The notes under the pieces are model-generated. The model saw only the letters and a list, made by a program, of their open reading frames with translations. It was not told where the DNA came from and searched no databases. Shown here piece after piece: positions 33,830 to 44,654 of a stretch of 64,000 nt of DNA (its first letter is position 1; every line of letters begins with the position of its first letter). This DNA comes from Lucinisca nassula. Taxonomy: Eukaryota; Mollusca; Bivalvia; Lucinida; Lucinidae. The stretch covers positions 132,553,027 through 132,617,026 of the forward strand of contig OY757013.1 of the NCBI GenBank assembly GCA_963580285.1, given 5' to 3'. Both the position numbers and the translations under genes were made by a program.

Positions 33830-35522
33830 GCCGTGAATGAATTTGGTAATCGATGGTGTTAGCGAGAGCATGTGGAGCATAAAGCCCTTAAGGACTGGAA
33901 ACTTAGCATTTTAAAACTAGTGAATAAACGCATTTCTTTCTATTCTCAAAATATTAACTTATTACCTCATAAGCCTAAGACGTCTTTACGTCATCTTAAA
34001 CCAGGTATTAATGAATTTCATAAGAAGTTTGTTTTGGCCCCTGCAGACAAGGCCGCTAACAAAGTCGTCGTTGTGTGACGGATCCACTATGTTAACACGC
34101 TTTAGCAGAAGCTTGGTGGTACTAAGGCCTATCAAATCCAGCCTTTAGCTGAATAGAGAGCTATAGTAGATGAACATATTTGTCATTCAGCCACCAAATT
34201 TGCTGTGTGTGTTACAGAAGGCCTGGACAAGCTTCCCACGCTATACTGGTTACCAAACCTTCATAAAAGACCTTACAAAGCACGGTTTATTGCAGATTCA
34301 AGCTTTTGCACAACCACTGAACTTTTTAAATTATTAACTTCCTGTCTTACTGCTATTAAAACGCATGTGATTAAATATTATGATAAAGTCTTTGAAAGAT
34401 CAGGAAGAAATCTGTTTTGGTCTATAAAAATTCGAATGAGGTTTTAAATAAATTGAAATCCAGACGTGTTCGTGCTTCAAGTCTGTCTACTTTCGATTTT
34501 TCCACTCTTTATACTACAATTCCTCATAATCTTATAAAAGAAAAACTTCATGATTTAATTGAATGGGCTTTTCACAGAGAAGATTCTCTCTATGTTGCAT
34601 GTAATACACTTTGGTCATGTCAGAAAGTGTGTGATGCACTCAGCTTTCTACTTGAAAATATTTATATTAGATTCGGTACTTAGTTATTTAGACAAAGTGT
34701 GGGTATTCCGATGGGTACGAATTGCGCCCCTCTTGTGGTTGATCTTTTCTTGTATTGTTATGAAAGAGGCTTCATGTTGTCGCTTCCCATTGATAACCAA
34801 TCTGAAATTATTGAAGCTTTTGGCTCTTCTTCTAGATATTTAGATGATTTATTAAATATTGACAATACTTACTTCGATGGTTTGATCAGTCAGATTTATC
34901 CCCTAGAACTTCAGTTAAACAAGGCAAATTCCTCTGATACCGAGACCTCTTTTTTGGATTTACATTTATCTATTGTAGATGGATTTGTTTCTAGCAAAAT
35001 TTATGATAAACGTGATGATTTTGATTTCGAGATTGTAAATTTTCCTTTTTTTTAGACGGTGATGTTCCTCGTGCGACATCGTACGGGGTTTATATTTCGC
35101 AGTTGATTTGATTCGCTAGAGTGTCTAGTCATGTATCCGACTTCAACACTCGTAATAAATTATTAACCGCTAAACTTATTAATCAGGGGTATCGGTATCA
35201 TTAACAACGTAAAGCCTTTTCTAAGTTTTATAGACGTCATTCTAATTTGGTTTCAAAATTCAATGTTGGACTTAAAACACTTCTGCAACAAGGCCTACCG
35301 GAACCCGAATTCTATGGTGACTTAGTATATAAATTTAGTAAAATACATGCCTGTAATGACTTTAGTACCCAATTTCGTAAAATCGTTCGTCGATATATAA
35401 AGATTTGGTACAACATAAATGTTATAAAACAGACTGCATTCAAGGTGGTTAACCAAATCACGGTTGGCAACTCTGCTTTCCTCTTTGCTTGCACACCGTT
35501 GTGATGGGCCTAAGATTATATG
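33830..35522 (+). pseudogene. Penelope-like reverse transcriptase, near full-length (copy B)
   Basis: The order is NWKLS-type N-terminal segment (here KDWKLSILKLVNKRI), then VLAPADKAANKVVVV, LPTLYWLPNLHKRPYKARFI, SSLSTFDFSTLYTTIPHNLI, then the core motif GIPMGTNCAPLVVDLFLYC and the catalytic SRYLDDLLNIDN at about 34831. The C-terminal segments follow, as at 5.3 kb. At least five stops (for example TGA at 34076) and two frameshifts break it. No GIY-YIG endonuclease domain was found downstream. The gene flows into the 3' tail, which the Polinton interrupts. It is the best guide to the PLE protein in this window. Confidence 0.88.
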
Positions 35523-35908
35523 ACGGTTCCAGCGTAAAAACATAAATGGAATTTTATTTTAGTATTCTTTATGTTGCTATGCGCCTAATGCTCCGTCTGT
35601 GGTCGGGCCCCTCGGAGTCTAACTGTTGATTTCTTTTGCTCCAGAAATTCTGTTGTTGTATGCTGTCGAGTCCTCAACCTTGTTTCATCTCTGTAGTTTT
35701 TTTATTTGTATGTTCTCTGAGATGTTACATCGATGAGTTAGGAAGCCTTCATGCGGACTACACAAATTAGTTTATATATAGAGGTAAGGGTGGGGGTTAT
35801 GGCCATGTAAAATCGATTTAAGCCCCCCCCCCAACTGCCCCCAGTGGAATTCTTTCCGCTGGCGGCTCCAGGGCGGTTCTTCTGTGGCGGTTTGCTTATG
35901 TTGCTGTT
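35523..35908 (+). repeat. PLE 3' tail, copy 8, left half (split by the Polinton)
   Basis: Follows RT copy B and reads 'tagtctaactg' through 'ggcggttcttctgtggcggt'. It stops at gctgtt (35903-35908), and the tail resumes at 50567 beyond the Polinton. Confidence 0.9.
35903..35908 (+). repeat. Target-site duplication of the Polinton, left
   Basis: gctgtt, repeated exactly at 50567-50572. Six base pairs is the known Polinton duplication length. Uninterrupted tails elsewhere read gttgtt or similar once at this point. Confidence 0.92.
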
Positions 35909-36160
35909 ACACAATATGTACCACCTATAGGGCCCCTAAAAAATTTTTTTTTAGCTTCTCCAGACCACCCCCTAAAAAAAATTTTTTTAGCTTCTTCAGA
36001 CCACCCTAAAAAATAGCTTCTTCAGACCACCCTAAAAAATAGCTTCTTCAGACCACCCTAAAAATAGCTTCTTCAGACCACCCTAAAAATAGCTTCTTCA
36101 GACCACCCTAAAATAGCTTCTTCCAGACCACCCACTATAAAGGGCCCCTCGAAAAATTCT
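35909..36160 (+). repeat. Polinton left terminal inverted repeat
   Basis: The first 36 bp match the right end exactly in inverse. Inside, a 24-26-bp unit (agcttcttcagaccacccta plus A-run) is repeated about seven times between 35953 and 36128. The outer part ends with ataaagggcccctcg. Confidence 0.92.
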
Positions 36161-36177
36161 TTAAACTCAGTAATCTG

Positions 36178-37109
36178 TTATTCTTGTTCATAAAAACTAC
36201 CTTTGATTTCTACGCCTTTTAAATCATTTATTTTATAAGTAACATGATTTGTATTTAAAACTTCTTCAACTACAAATATTTCTCTTGTCCAACGAGTTGT
36301 ATAACCCTTTTCAAATTTACCTTTCTTTTTTGTTATTCTTACTCTATCTCCAACTTTGAATTTAGGTTTTTTAATTTTCTCATCATTTTCTGGGTATAAA
36401 TTTTTATACACTGTTAATTCATTTTCTACTTTACTCGCTTCAACAGGTGTCATTTTAATAGAAGAATGCACTGTTTTTATATAATTTTAAACTAATTCAT
36501 CTAATACATCATAGTATTTAGTAGTTTCATTTGCAGTAAAATATTTATACATATGTTGTTTCATAGTGCCTATCCATCGTTCTACTACACTAGATTTTTC
36601 TTCATTTTCAGTTGAATATAACTCTATATTATTATCTTTTAACAATTCTTTTACTTGTCGATTATAAAATTCAGATCCTTTATCTGACCAAATATACATT
36701 GGTTTCCTTTCTTTAAATAATGTTCTAAATGCTTCACTTACTGTTACTCCTGTTTTATTTTTTAAAGGAATTAACCAACCATATTTACTAAAAACATCTA
36801 TAACAGCTAATAAATATTTATAGTGTTTATTTTGTTTTGAATATTGTTGCATATCTGCCAAATCAACCGCCCATGTTTGGTCTATTGAATCAACATAAAC
36901 ACGTCTTTTAGGAAAAGATTTTATAACTCTATGATGTAATTCATCTGCTAATTTATTTGTTATTTTGGATATAAATCTATTTTGGTAGATCCACACTCAG
37001 AACATTTACCTTTTAACATTTGTCTATTATTGGCTGTTGTTACTTGTTTCATTGAATCATTTTCAGTATGTTTTTTACAACGTAAACAATATATTTTTGG
37101 ATGTTCCAT
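36178..37109 (-). pseudogene. Polinton integrase with N-terminal zinc ribbon (broken)
   Basis: DDE-type integrase that would insert the element into host DNA. The N-terminal part (37109-36960) is a C-x2-C...C-x2-C zinc ribbon of DUF5679 type (YCLRCKKH ... GKCSECGS). It leads, by a one-base shift near 36965-36996, into the rve core. Catalytic residues by position in the 169-codon core frame are D45 (TWAVDL), D105 (WSDKGSEF) and E139 (VVERW). An in-frame TAA at 36487-36489 separates the core from a C-terminal basic barrel (KPKFKVGDRVRITKKKGKFE) that continues in the same frame to 36178. One frameshift and one stop make it inactive. It is divergent from the polymerase, with 31 bp between start codons. 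Confidence 0.9.
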
Positions 37110-37140
37110 TTTTAATATAATTAAAATTTTTTCTTTAAAA
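37110..37140. promoter_or_regulatory. Divergent intergenic spacer, integrase/polymerase
   Basis: Only 31 bp, almost pure A/T (aatataattaaaatttttt), separates the start of the integrase (minus) and the polymerase (plus). Any promoter for either gene must lie here or inside the genes. Confidence 0.45.
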
Positions 37141-40100
37141 ATGGAAGCAAAAAAGGTACCCGATAGAGAATCTCTTAGTTCTGTATCAGGTAAAAAGTAT
37201 AAGATTATCTTATTTAAAAAATATAAACATAATACAACTATTAATGTCTTTAAGTATAAGATAAAAATACTAGATCCGCAAAAAGAAGTGTTCATGAATG
37301 CATTTAGTAATATGATTGATAATTCTATTAAAGACTTTCCAAATGGGAGAATTAAAATAGTTCCTATACATGAAATTATTTATACAAAACATGATAAATG
37401 GCCTATAAGAACATATGATAATATTAAAGAATTCTTTTTTAATAGAATGGTAAGACTATTAAACAGTGCTGAAGAACTGAATTTAGAAGATGTTATTTTT
37501 GAAGTATCTATTATTCCTAATAAAAAAGGTAAAGGTAAAGGTTTAAAAATATTAGATGAAATAAATAAAAGAAGTATTATACGAATAAAAAATAATGATA
37601 CAATTTGTTTAGCAGGAGCAATTGTAACAGCTATAATTGAAAGGTATGATTTAACAGATTCACAGAAGAAAAATGTTAAAAAAGGTAGACCATTACAAAG
37701 AAGATTGGCTACAGATTTACATGAAAAATCAGAGGTAGAAATAAAAGAAGAAGGTAACGATTTAGATGATCTAAAGGTTTTTGAGAATTATCTTAATGTT
37801 AGAATAATTGTTTTTACATCGAATAATATTGAAAATATTTTATATAGCGGTAATGAAAAATTTGATAATCAATTATATTTATATTATCATGATGATCATT
37901 TTGATGTAATAACTAATGTAACGGGATTTTTAGCTAAACGTAGATTTTGTAAAACATGTTTAATAGGATATAGTAACCAACACACATGTAAAGATGGTAA
38001 ATTACAATCAAATTTAGAACAATGGACTTGTGAAAAATGTAATAAAACTTTTTCTATACAATATCGAAAACCCGAAAAACATATATGTGATGAAATCACT
38101 TGTTCTATATGTTATGAAAAATATATGAAAGGTACTGAACATTTATGTTATATGAAACCTTTATTACCAAAACAAGTAAAAGATAATAAATATATTTATT
38201 TTGATTTTGAAGCTAATCAAAAAACAGGTATTCATATTATGAACTTTTGTATAGCTTATGATTTAGAATATATTTACTGTTTTAGAAAAAACTACATAAA
38301 AATATTTAAATGTGATTTTAATATTAATGATATAGACTTATCAAAATTAGATATAGATAATTGTTTTGATAATGTAGAAAAAATAGAATGTAAATCTGAA
38401 GATGTTGCTAATAACTTTTGTGAATATTTTATAAGAGATAAATTTATAAATAATACATTTATTTCTCATTATGGAAAAGGTTATGACATGCAGCCTATTT
38501 TAGGATGGATGGTACAAAATAAAATAGAACATAATTATATTTCATCAGGATTAAAAATAACTTTAATTAATGTTAATGGAATAAATTTAAGATTTATAGA
38601 TTCTATTAATTTTACGTTATGTGGATTATCTGCCTTCCCTATAACATTTGGTTTTGAAGGTAATAAAGGATACTTTCCTCAGTATTTTAATACATTAGAG
38701 AATCAAAACTATAAAGGTGTTTATCTTGCAAAAGAATATTATGGATATAATACTATGGCAATTAAAAATAAAGAATTATTTGATAAATTGTATAATAATG
38801 TTAAAGATAAAGAATTTAAATTCTATAAAGAAATATTTTATTATTGTTTATTAGATGTTTTAATTTTAGCAAAAAGATGTACAATATATAAAGATTTATT
38901 TATTAAAATAACAGATAATTATATCGATCCTTTTCAAAGTATTACAATTGCAAAATGTTGTACTTAGATATTTAAAACATTGATGCTAAAAGAAGAAACA
39001 ATAGGTATTCATAAAAAATCTACTTTTGAAGAAAATCAATCCAAAAAAGCTATTCAATGGTTAGAATATTTATCAAATAAATAAGGTATAATGATTCAAC
39101 ATTCAAAAAGAGGTGGAGAAAATAAATTATTTATTAATGGTAGATATTATAAACTAGATGGATACTATTATGATGGAGAAACAAAAAACAGAAATATTTA
39201 TGAATTCTTTGGTTGTTATTTTCATAGTTGCCCTAAATGTTATCATCCAGATGAAATTTGTAAAATAAGATCAAGGAAAACAATGAAAGAGTTATACTAT
39301 AATACATTAAAAGGATTAGATATTATTAAAAATTATTTTCATACAAAAGTTAAAATCCATACTATCTGGGAATGCGAATTTGGTAAAAATAAATATCCTG
39401 AAGTCGATCCACATTTAAAACCTCTTAATAAAAGAGATGCATTTTATGGAGGAAGAACAGAAGCTGTACAAGCATATAATAACCTTCCTGGTTTAAAAGC
39501 AAGATATGTAGATTTTTGTTCACTGTATCCATGGGTAAATAAGTTTTGTGACTATCCAATAGGCCATCCTGTTACTTATATCGATGTCTCCATTGAAAAG
39601 TATTTAATAAATAAATATTTTGGAATAATAAAATGTAAAATATTACCACCTAGAGGATTATACCACCCAGTGTTACCTTATAAACAACCTACATATAATA
39701 ATACACACAAATTAATATTTGGATTATGCAAAACTTGTATGACAACATTAGAAATTAAATGTACTCATAAAACAGAAAAAATTGATTCATCGCATGATAA
39801 AGTACATGCAATAAAACATTGTAAAGAATGTAAACATATTAGAAATGAAAAATGTAAACATTCAGATGAAGAAAGAGCAATTATAGGAACTTGGTCTACT
39901 ATTGAAATAAATAAAGCAATGGAAAAAGGATATAAACTATTAAAAATATATGAGTTAGAACATTTTGAAAAAACTTCTAAAACTATATTTGAAAAATATG
40001 TTAATACATTTATGAAGTACAAGCAAGAAGCCTCAGGTTGCGAATGTAATCCTAAATATTGTAAACCTGATTGTAAAAATGATCATGAATGTGAAACAAA

Positions 40101-40914
40101 AATTCAATATATTGCAGATAATACAGCATATGATTTAGATATTGATAAAATTAAAAAGAATGCAGGGTTAAGAGCAATAGCAAAAGATTGTTTAAATTCA
40201 TTATGGGGACATTTTGGAATGAAAGATAATTACACGCAAAAAGAATATTGTTTTAATTCAGATCAATTAACAAACATAGTATTTAATGAAAAAATTGAAG
40301 ATGTTAATTTAATGATATGCCATAATGATACAGTATTAGCAGAATATCAAACAAAAGAATATTATCAAAAACCTAATTCTAGTGTAAATATTTATATTGC
40401 ATTATTTACAACAGCTCATGCTAGATTAAAGTTGTATGAGCTATTAGATATTTTACAAGAAAGAGTTATGTATTTGGATAGTGATTCTTGTATTTATCAC
40501 GATGATTCTTCAGAAGCATGTAAAAAGATAGAATCTATGATGGGTAATAAATTAGGAGATTTAACAGACGAAATAAAATCAAAACATAATGCTAATCATA
40601 TGGTACAATTTGTTTCATCAGGACCAAAAGATTATTCTATGAAATTAGATACAGGTAAAATAGTTAGTTGTTGTAAAGGATTTAGATTAAATGCAGAAGT
40701 AGAAGAAAAGATTACAATGGACAAAAAAGTAAAAATAGTTACTGATGAAAATGAATCATATGAAACAATTGCATATAATCAGATTACAACCAATAAGAAG
40801 GATAGAAATTTAAGAAGTATAGAGCAAGTTAAAATGTATGATTATGAATTTGATAAAAGAATGATACACAATGAAAATGTAAATATAATTAGAAGTTTTC
40901 CTTATGGCTATTAA
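37141..40914 (+). pseudogene. Polinton protein-primed DNA polymerase B (two in-frame stops)
   Basis: Replicative polymerase of the element; 1,257 codons from ATG 37141. Residues below count through the stops. An N-terminal region with CLAGAIVTAIIERYD and YHDDHFDVITNVTGF may be an OTU-like fold. Two zinc clusters follow (FCKTCLIGY, CEKCNKTF, CSICYEKY). The 3'-5' exonuclease has FDFEAN (D355, E357), HYGKGYDMQP and LLDVLIL. Polymerase motif A is DFCSLYP (from residue 791), motif B KDCLNSLWGHFG (from 1015) and motif C YLDSDS (catalytic D1113). TAG at 38965-38967 and TAA at 39082-39084 interrupt one unbroken frame. The 38 codons between them keep the family pattern, so the breaks are recent. The earlier upstream ATG at 36982 lies in the integrase and is not used. 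Confidence 0.93.
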
Positions 40915-41208
40915 AAATTTACTTATAAAAATGAAGAGAAAACGCATCTTTATGAAGATAAAAAACCTATTAGTCCTTACGATGCAGAGGACCCTGATGC
41001 CAAAGTTGTATTAGGAAGAATACTATTTTCTTTTATCCAAAAGAAAATGTTAAAAGATACTGGTAAATGTTATTTAACGGATGCACAACAATTAATAATG
41101 GATAAATTTGAGGGTAGAAAACTATCAAAGTTTCCTGCAGGATGGGATGCTTTTATTAGACCAGATAAAGTTTGGGAATATGTGTATGATGAACCTGCTC
41201 CTCAATAA
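40915..41208 (+). CDS. Small conserved-looking Polinton ORF downstream of the polymerase
   Basis: Directly after the polymerase stop the same frame stays open for 97 codons. It includes SPYDAEDPDAKVVLGRILFS and LTDAQQLIMDKFEGRKLSKF and ends at TAA 41206-41208. Composition is balanced and acidic/basic like a real protein. No start codon exists near its beginning in this frame. An ATG in another frame lies at about 40931, so either a small frameshift has damaged an independent gene, or it is a polymerase extension cut by the TAA at 40912-40914. Function unknown. Confidence 0.5.
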   Translation, partial: KFTYKNEEKTHLYEDKKPISPYDAEDPDAKVVLGRILFSFIQKKMLKDTGKCYLTDAQQLIMDKFEGRKLSKFPAGWDAFIRPDKVWEYVYDEPAPQ

Positions 41209-41228
41209 AGAACATATTTATATTTTAT

Positions 41229-41648
41229 TTAATTTAATTTCCATGCAACAAATCCAGTTAATGCCATACCACCAACAACAAATGCAATCTCTCTATTTTT
41301 CTGGTCTTCTGATGGAGTATAATAATCACTCAACTTTGGTTCAGAAGGTAAAGTTGATAATTGTTTCCCAGTAATATAATAATATTGTTTCATTGCTTGG
41401 TCAACATCTTCGTATGTTTGTTCTGCATGATGTTCTTTTTGTAATTGTTTATTAAGAAAATCTAATCTTTGTGTTCTTTCTCTACTCCATTTTACTTGTG
41501 CTGCTTCTAATTGTTCCATTGCCTTATCATGTATTTCTCTCTCTTTATCAGCATCTTTTCCAGTATGTGAAAACAAATAATTACTACCCGAAAAAGCAAA
41601 GGCATTTACTACTGCTCCACCAAGCATCATCACCACTGCACTCGCCAT
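41229..41648 (-). CDS. Polinton membrane-anchored coiled-coil protein
   Basis: An intact frame of 139 residues. An N-terminal hydrophobic, glycine/alanine-rich segment (residues 1-25, MLGGAVVNAFAFSGSNYLF) is followed by a charged helical stretch of about 60 residues (DKAMEQLEAAQVKWSRERTQ). Then comes PKLSDYYTPSEDQKNREIAF and a second membrane segment at the C-terminus (VVGGMALTGFVAW). It sits first in a minus-strand cluster running through the ATPase and capsid genes. The layout suggests a virion membrane or minor structural protein, but no fold was recognised with certainty. One of few unbroken genes in the element. Confidence 0.7.
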   Translation of the reverse strand: MASAVVMMLGGAVVNAFAFSGSNYLFSHTGKDADKEREIHDKAMEQLEAAQVKWSRERTQRLDFLNKQLQKEHHAEQTYEDVDQAMKQYYYITGKQLSTLPSEPKLSDYYTPSEDQKNREIAFVVGGMALTGFVAWKLN

Positions 41649-41651
41649 TTT

Positions 41652-41852
41652 TTACTTCATAATATCAGCTGGAATAATTCCTTGTTTAACTAACATATCT
41701 CTTGTTGTCATTGCGAACAATATATCAATAAATAACATACCAATATCCGCCATATTAAAATCTACTTTTGGTGGTTGTCTTCTCAATAGTTTTCTTCCTA
41801 ATTCTGCATATCCAACCGTTAATAGTGTTTCCACTCCGGCATGATATAACAT
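41652..41852 (-). CDS. Polinton small hydrophobic protein (66 aa)
   Basis: An intact short frame with HAGVETLLTVGYAELGRKLL and a hydrophobic segment IGMLFIDILFAMTTRDMLVK. The open frame extends 12 or more codons upstream of the first ATG (KATQIDGKQIVN), so the original start may have been lost. It ends 3 bp before the start of the neighbouring coiled-coil gene. Probably a membrane-associated virion component; function unknown. Confidence 0.6.
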   Translation of the reverse strand: MLYHAGVETLLTVGYAELGRKLLRRQPPKVDFNMADIGMLFIDILFAMTTRDMLVKQGIIPADIMK

Positions 41853-41908
41853 GTTTACTATTTGTTTTCCATCAATTTGTGTTGCCTTTTTTTATAAGAA
41901 TTTTTTGA

Positions 41909-42238
41909 TTACTTAAACTCAAATGGGTCTATTTCTTTCTTTTCCTTTTGTGGTGGAATAGGTGCAGGTGTACCTTGTTTCTTATTATAAATATATAATC
42001 CCAATCCAACAACTACAACTGATATACATAATGGTATGTAATTTTTGTATATATTTACACGTTGAACTTCTTTAACTTCATCATCATCTTTTGTTATAGA
42101 TTTTAATTGTATGTTCTCTTTTTTCATTGCTTCCGTTTCTTTTCTTTTTAATTCAGCTTTCATTTTTTTTGCTTCCGCACCTTTTTTACCAGCAGCTACT
42201 CGTTTTGGGTTTTTCGTTTTTTCATTTATTTCACTCAT
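41909..42238 (-). CDS. Polinton basic, single-pass membrane protein (109 aa)
   Basis: The N-terminal half is rich in Lys/Ala (RVAAGKKGAEAKKMKAELKR). A short acidic linker follows, then one transmembrane span around residues 68-85 (YIPLCISVVVVGLGLYIYNK), a proline-rich stretch and an acidic end (KKEIDPFEFK). A Lys-rich, DNA-binding-like head on a membrane anchor could serve core or membrane attachment; this is inference. Its start overlaps the end of the next upstream gene by 8 bp. Confidence 0.65.
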   Translation of the reverse strand: MSEINEKTKNPKRVAAGKKGAEAKKMKAELKRKETEAMKKENIQLKSITKDDDEVKEVQRVNIYKNYIPLCISVVVVGLGLYIYNKKQGTPAPIPPQKEKKEIDPFEFK

Positions 42239-42714
42239 CTTTTTTTAAGTCAATATTTTCACCTTTTTTATCAGTGAAATCAATATGTCTCGCTGTTGTT
42301 AACATTGCAGTAAAAGGAGCAAGATACATTCCATATCTATAATATAATTCACAACATGTGCTAGTCAAAGCGTGATTGATAAAAGGGTCTTCCTCTAAGT
42401 CTTGTATTAATTTAGGTGGATTAACAACATTAAAATATTTTGACACACCCATAACATATAAGTTAATAAAAGAATTACCCAATGTCTTAGTCATACTCGC
42501 TCCTAGTCTTGCTTCGTATCTGCAGTATAGTTTGTTTATTTCTTCTGATGTCATTGTATCAATGTCTGACATTTGTAAGTCTTTACCAAGATATTGTTTA
42601 CTTCCTCCACCGGCAACAATGGCTGCTAATCTTTCACGTTTTTTTTTTTGTCTTCATGGTCATCTCTTTGTTCTGGTAACTCAACATTTTGTAACAATTC
42701 TTCGGCGTTCATTT
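42231..42714 (-). pseudogene. Polinton conserved protein with poly-A frameshift
   Basis: The first 24 codons from ATG 42714 (ELLQNVELPEQRDDHEDK) run into an 11-A tract at 42639-42649. After it the reading continues in another frame with a Gly-rich stretch, then INKLYCRYEARLGASMTKTL and CCELYYRYGMYLAPFTAMLT to 42231. A one-base slip in the homopolymer explains the break. If the base count is a sequencing error, the gene could be intact at about 160 residues. It overlaps the ATPase end by 6 bp, as expected for a co-transcribed cluster. Function unknown. Confidence 0.7.
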
Positions 42715-43350
42715 TATATAATTTATTTTTAATTTTTCAGTAGGTTGGTCGTTTTTCAAAATTAATTTACGATGTTTCTTTTTCTTTAATTCTTCCTTTA
42801 TTCTTTGACGTTCTTCCAATGTAGGAATAACATCATTCTCTCTCAAACAATTTTCAAAACTATCTCTATCTTTTGTGTAGAACATACATAACCACTTTGT
42901 TTGTTCTCTTAAATCTTTCAAAACTGAATTGTATCTTTGCTTTATAACCCATACCGTTTGTTTTGCATGTCTGCCTGAAAAAGCGAGTTCAGACAACATG
43001 TCTTTTTTCTTTGTTAATTCTTTTGTTGCATTACAATCATCAATGATGTATAATGTAGGGGAATTGGCATATTGATTAAAAAACGACCGTAATAGTTCTT
43101 GAAGCTTTTCTGTTCCATCTGATGTTATAGGATTTACGATTATAATATTTTTTGTTTTTGGTTTTTTAACATCCCCAATCCACTCACGATTTTTGTATGC
43201 CATGTTCCATTGAATGGTTGGGCAAAGTATAACAATATGACTAAATACACCTCTATATTCGCCTTCAAGTAAGTCTAAAACAAACTCTGTTTTTCCACAG
43301 CCAGTTTGGCCACAAATAATTGCACAGTGTGGATATTTAGGTAGTTCCAT
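42709..43350 (-). CDS. Polinton packaging ATPase
   Basis: An intact frame of 213 residues. The P-loop is GQTGCGKT (residues 14-21). Walker B is TLYIIDDC (D104, D105). A SGRHAKQTVWVIKQ segment (from residue 126) carries the probable arginine/sensor positions. The C-terminus is Lys-rich. Length and order match the FtsK/HerA-A32-like genome-packaging ATPases of Polintons and related double-jelly-roll viruses, which pump DNA into the capsid. It is next to the capsid gene, the usual arrangement. It is the only long signature gene here without a visible break. Confidence 0.88.
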   Translation of the reverse strand: MELPKYPHCAIICGQTGCGKTEFVLDLLEGEYRGVFSHIVILCPTIQWNMAYKNREWIGDVKKPKTKNIIIVNPITSDGTEKLQELLRSFFNQYANSPTLYIIDDCNATKELTKKKDMLSELAFSGRHAKQTVWVIKQRYNSVLKDLREQTKWLCMFYTKDRDSFENCLRENDVIPTLEERQRIKEELKKKKHRKLILKNDQPTEKLKINYIK

Positions 43351-43359
43351 TTCTATTGT

Positions 43360-44625
43360 TTAATAATGAGGTTCTTTAAATCTTCCATCTTCAAAATTGA
43401 TTTGCGCATCCTGTATTACAAACAGATAAACATTTATTGGTTCATTTCCTCCTGCTTCTTTCGTTATTTGTATTGTTATACCTTCTGAGGCATTTTCTAT
43501 TCTTCTCCCAGAACCGTGAAGATTATTATCGTCCGTTGAACGTAAATCTAATCATAAAGCGTAATTAATCGTTAGATATTTTTCTAGCGTTGTATCAGTA
43601 AAATTTGTATCTTTAATGACCATATTTGTTTCTTTGTTTCTTTTTGAATTTAGGGCAAAGAATTTATTTATTTCGTCCCACTGTTGGTACGATTTCATTC
43701 CTTGACTATATAGTTGATTCGGAATCCCTTCTATAGTCATTTCCACTTTTGTAATTTCTGGATTATAATATTCTTCTGTGCTGGTCCTTTCAGGATCTTC
43801 GAATAGCATGAGAATTCCTTTCATGCTTCTTGCAGGAACATTTAGATTGATATTCCATAGTGTATCAGATTTATTCTTCGTTATTTTTCTATGCCTATGT
43901 ATTCTATCGTATAAAATAACCATTTTGTTACTGACTTGCTGACTTATTTCTCTTGCTAATTCAGTATTAGAAACCATATAAAATTCCAAACAAATATTTT
44001 TGATTGTATAAGTTGAAGTTGCATCTGCTGAATTAATAACTTTCATGTAATCATTGAATGTAAGTTCATATTCTAATCTATCCCCGAGGCCTGCTTGATA
44101 AAATGGCGTATGGGTTTCCAATAATTCAAAATCAAGTGGGATGCAAAACCTGTTTCCATATGCTTTTGCTATAGCCAGATCCTCTTTATCCGCTGTTGCA
44201 TTTTTTGCCCCCACTCTAAGTTTCAACATGTTTGGTTTGCCAATGCCTTGGTATGCCATATTTACGCGTTCTGTAGGAGTCTTCCATAAATCAATATAAC
44301 AATGATAGATGTCACTATCATCAATGGACATAACTTCATTTCCACTTATTCTTATTGTTGTTTTCTTAATTATTGCTCTTCCTATGTTTGGGAATATAGT
44401 GGCATTTGCATCTTTAGAGTTTAGTTCAATTTCAAATGCTAATCTGACCGTTCCGGGAACAATAACACCATTACCACTTAGATTAGGAAATCTCACTAAT
44501 AACTGTTGATTTTGGTCAATAGTTGATGGATTATTGGTTATCACTACACTTTGGCGGATACCTCTCATACCACGTGGTTCTCTTATTTTTCTGTAAGGGT
44601 TTAATTTGTTTCTATAGGTCGACAT
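43360..44625 (-). pseudogene. Polinton major-capsid-type protein with in-frame TGA
   Basis: A 357-codon frame from ATG 44625 ends at TGA 43552-43554, but the same frame stays open for another 64 codons to TAA 43360-43362 with a clear beta-rich ending (GRRIENASEGITIQITKEAG; NVYLFVIQDAQINFEDGRF). Early features are IRQSVVITNNPSTIDQ, PGTVRLAFEIEL and AIIKKTTIRISGNEV. Later come TPFYQAGLGDRLEYELTFND and LWNINLNVPARSMKGILMLF. The last is a hallmark stretch of the capsid-type protein known from invertebrate Polintons (the worm F54H12.2-type family). The neighbouring ATPase supports the role. The nonsense codon would remove the final 15 percent. Confidence 0.85.
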
Positions 44626-44654
44626 TTTTTTAAGGAAAAATTTAATAGTTAAAA
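44626..44654. promoter_or_regulatory. Divergent intergenic spacer, capsid/coiled-coil gene
   Basis: 29 bp of A/T-rich DNA (tttttttaaggaaaaattta) between two start codons, mirroring the other two divergent pairs of the element. Confidence 0.4.

Noticed and set aside
38965..39084. TAG and TAA in the polymerase as an alternative genetic code or programmed readthrough
   Set aside because: All three stop codon types occur inside conserved frames in different genes of the element, along with frameshifts, so ordinary decay is simpler.
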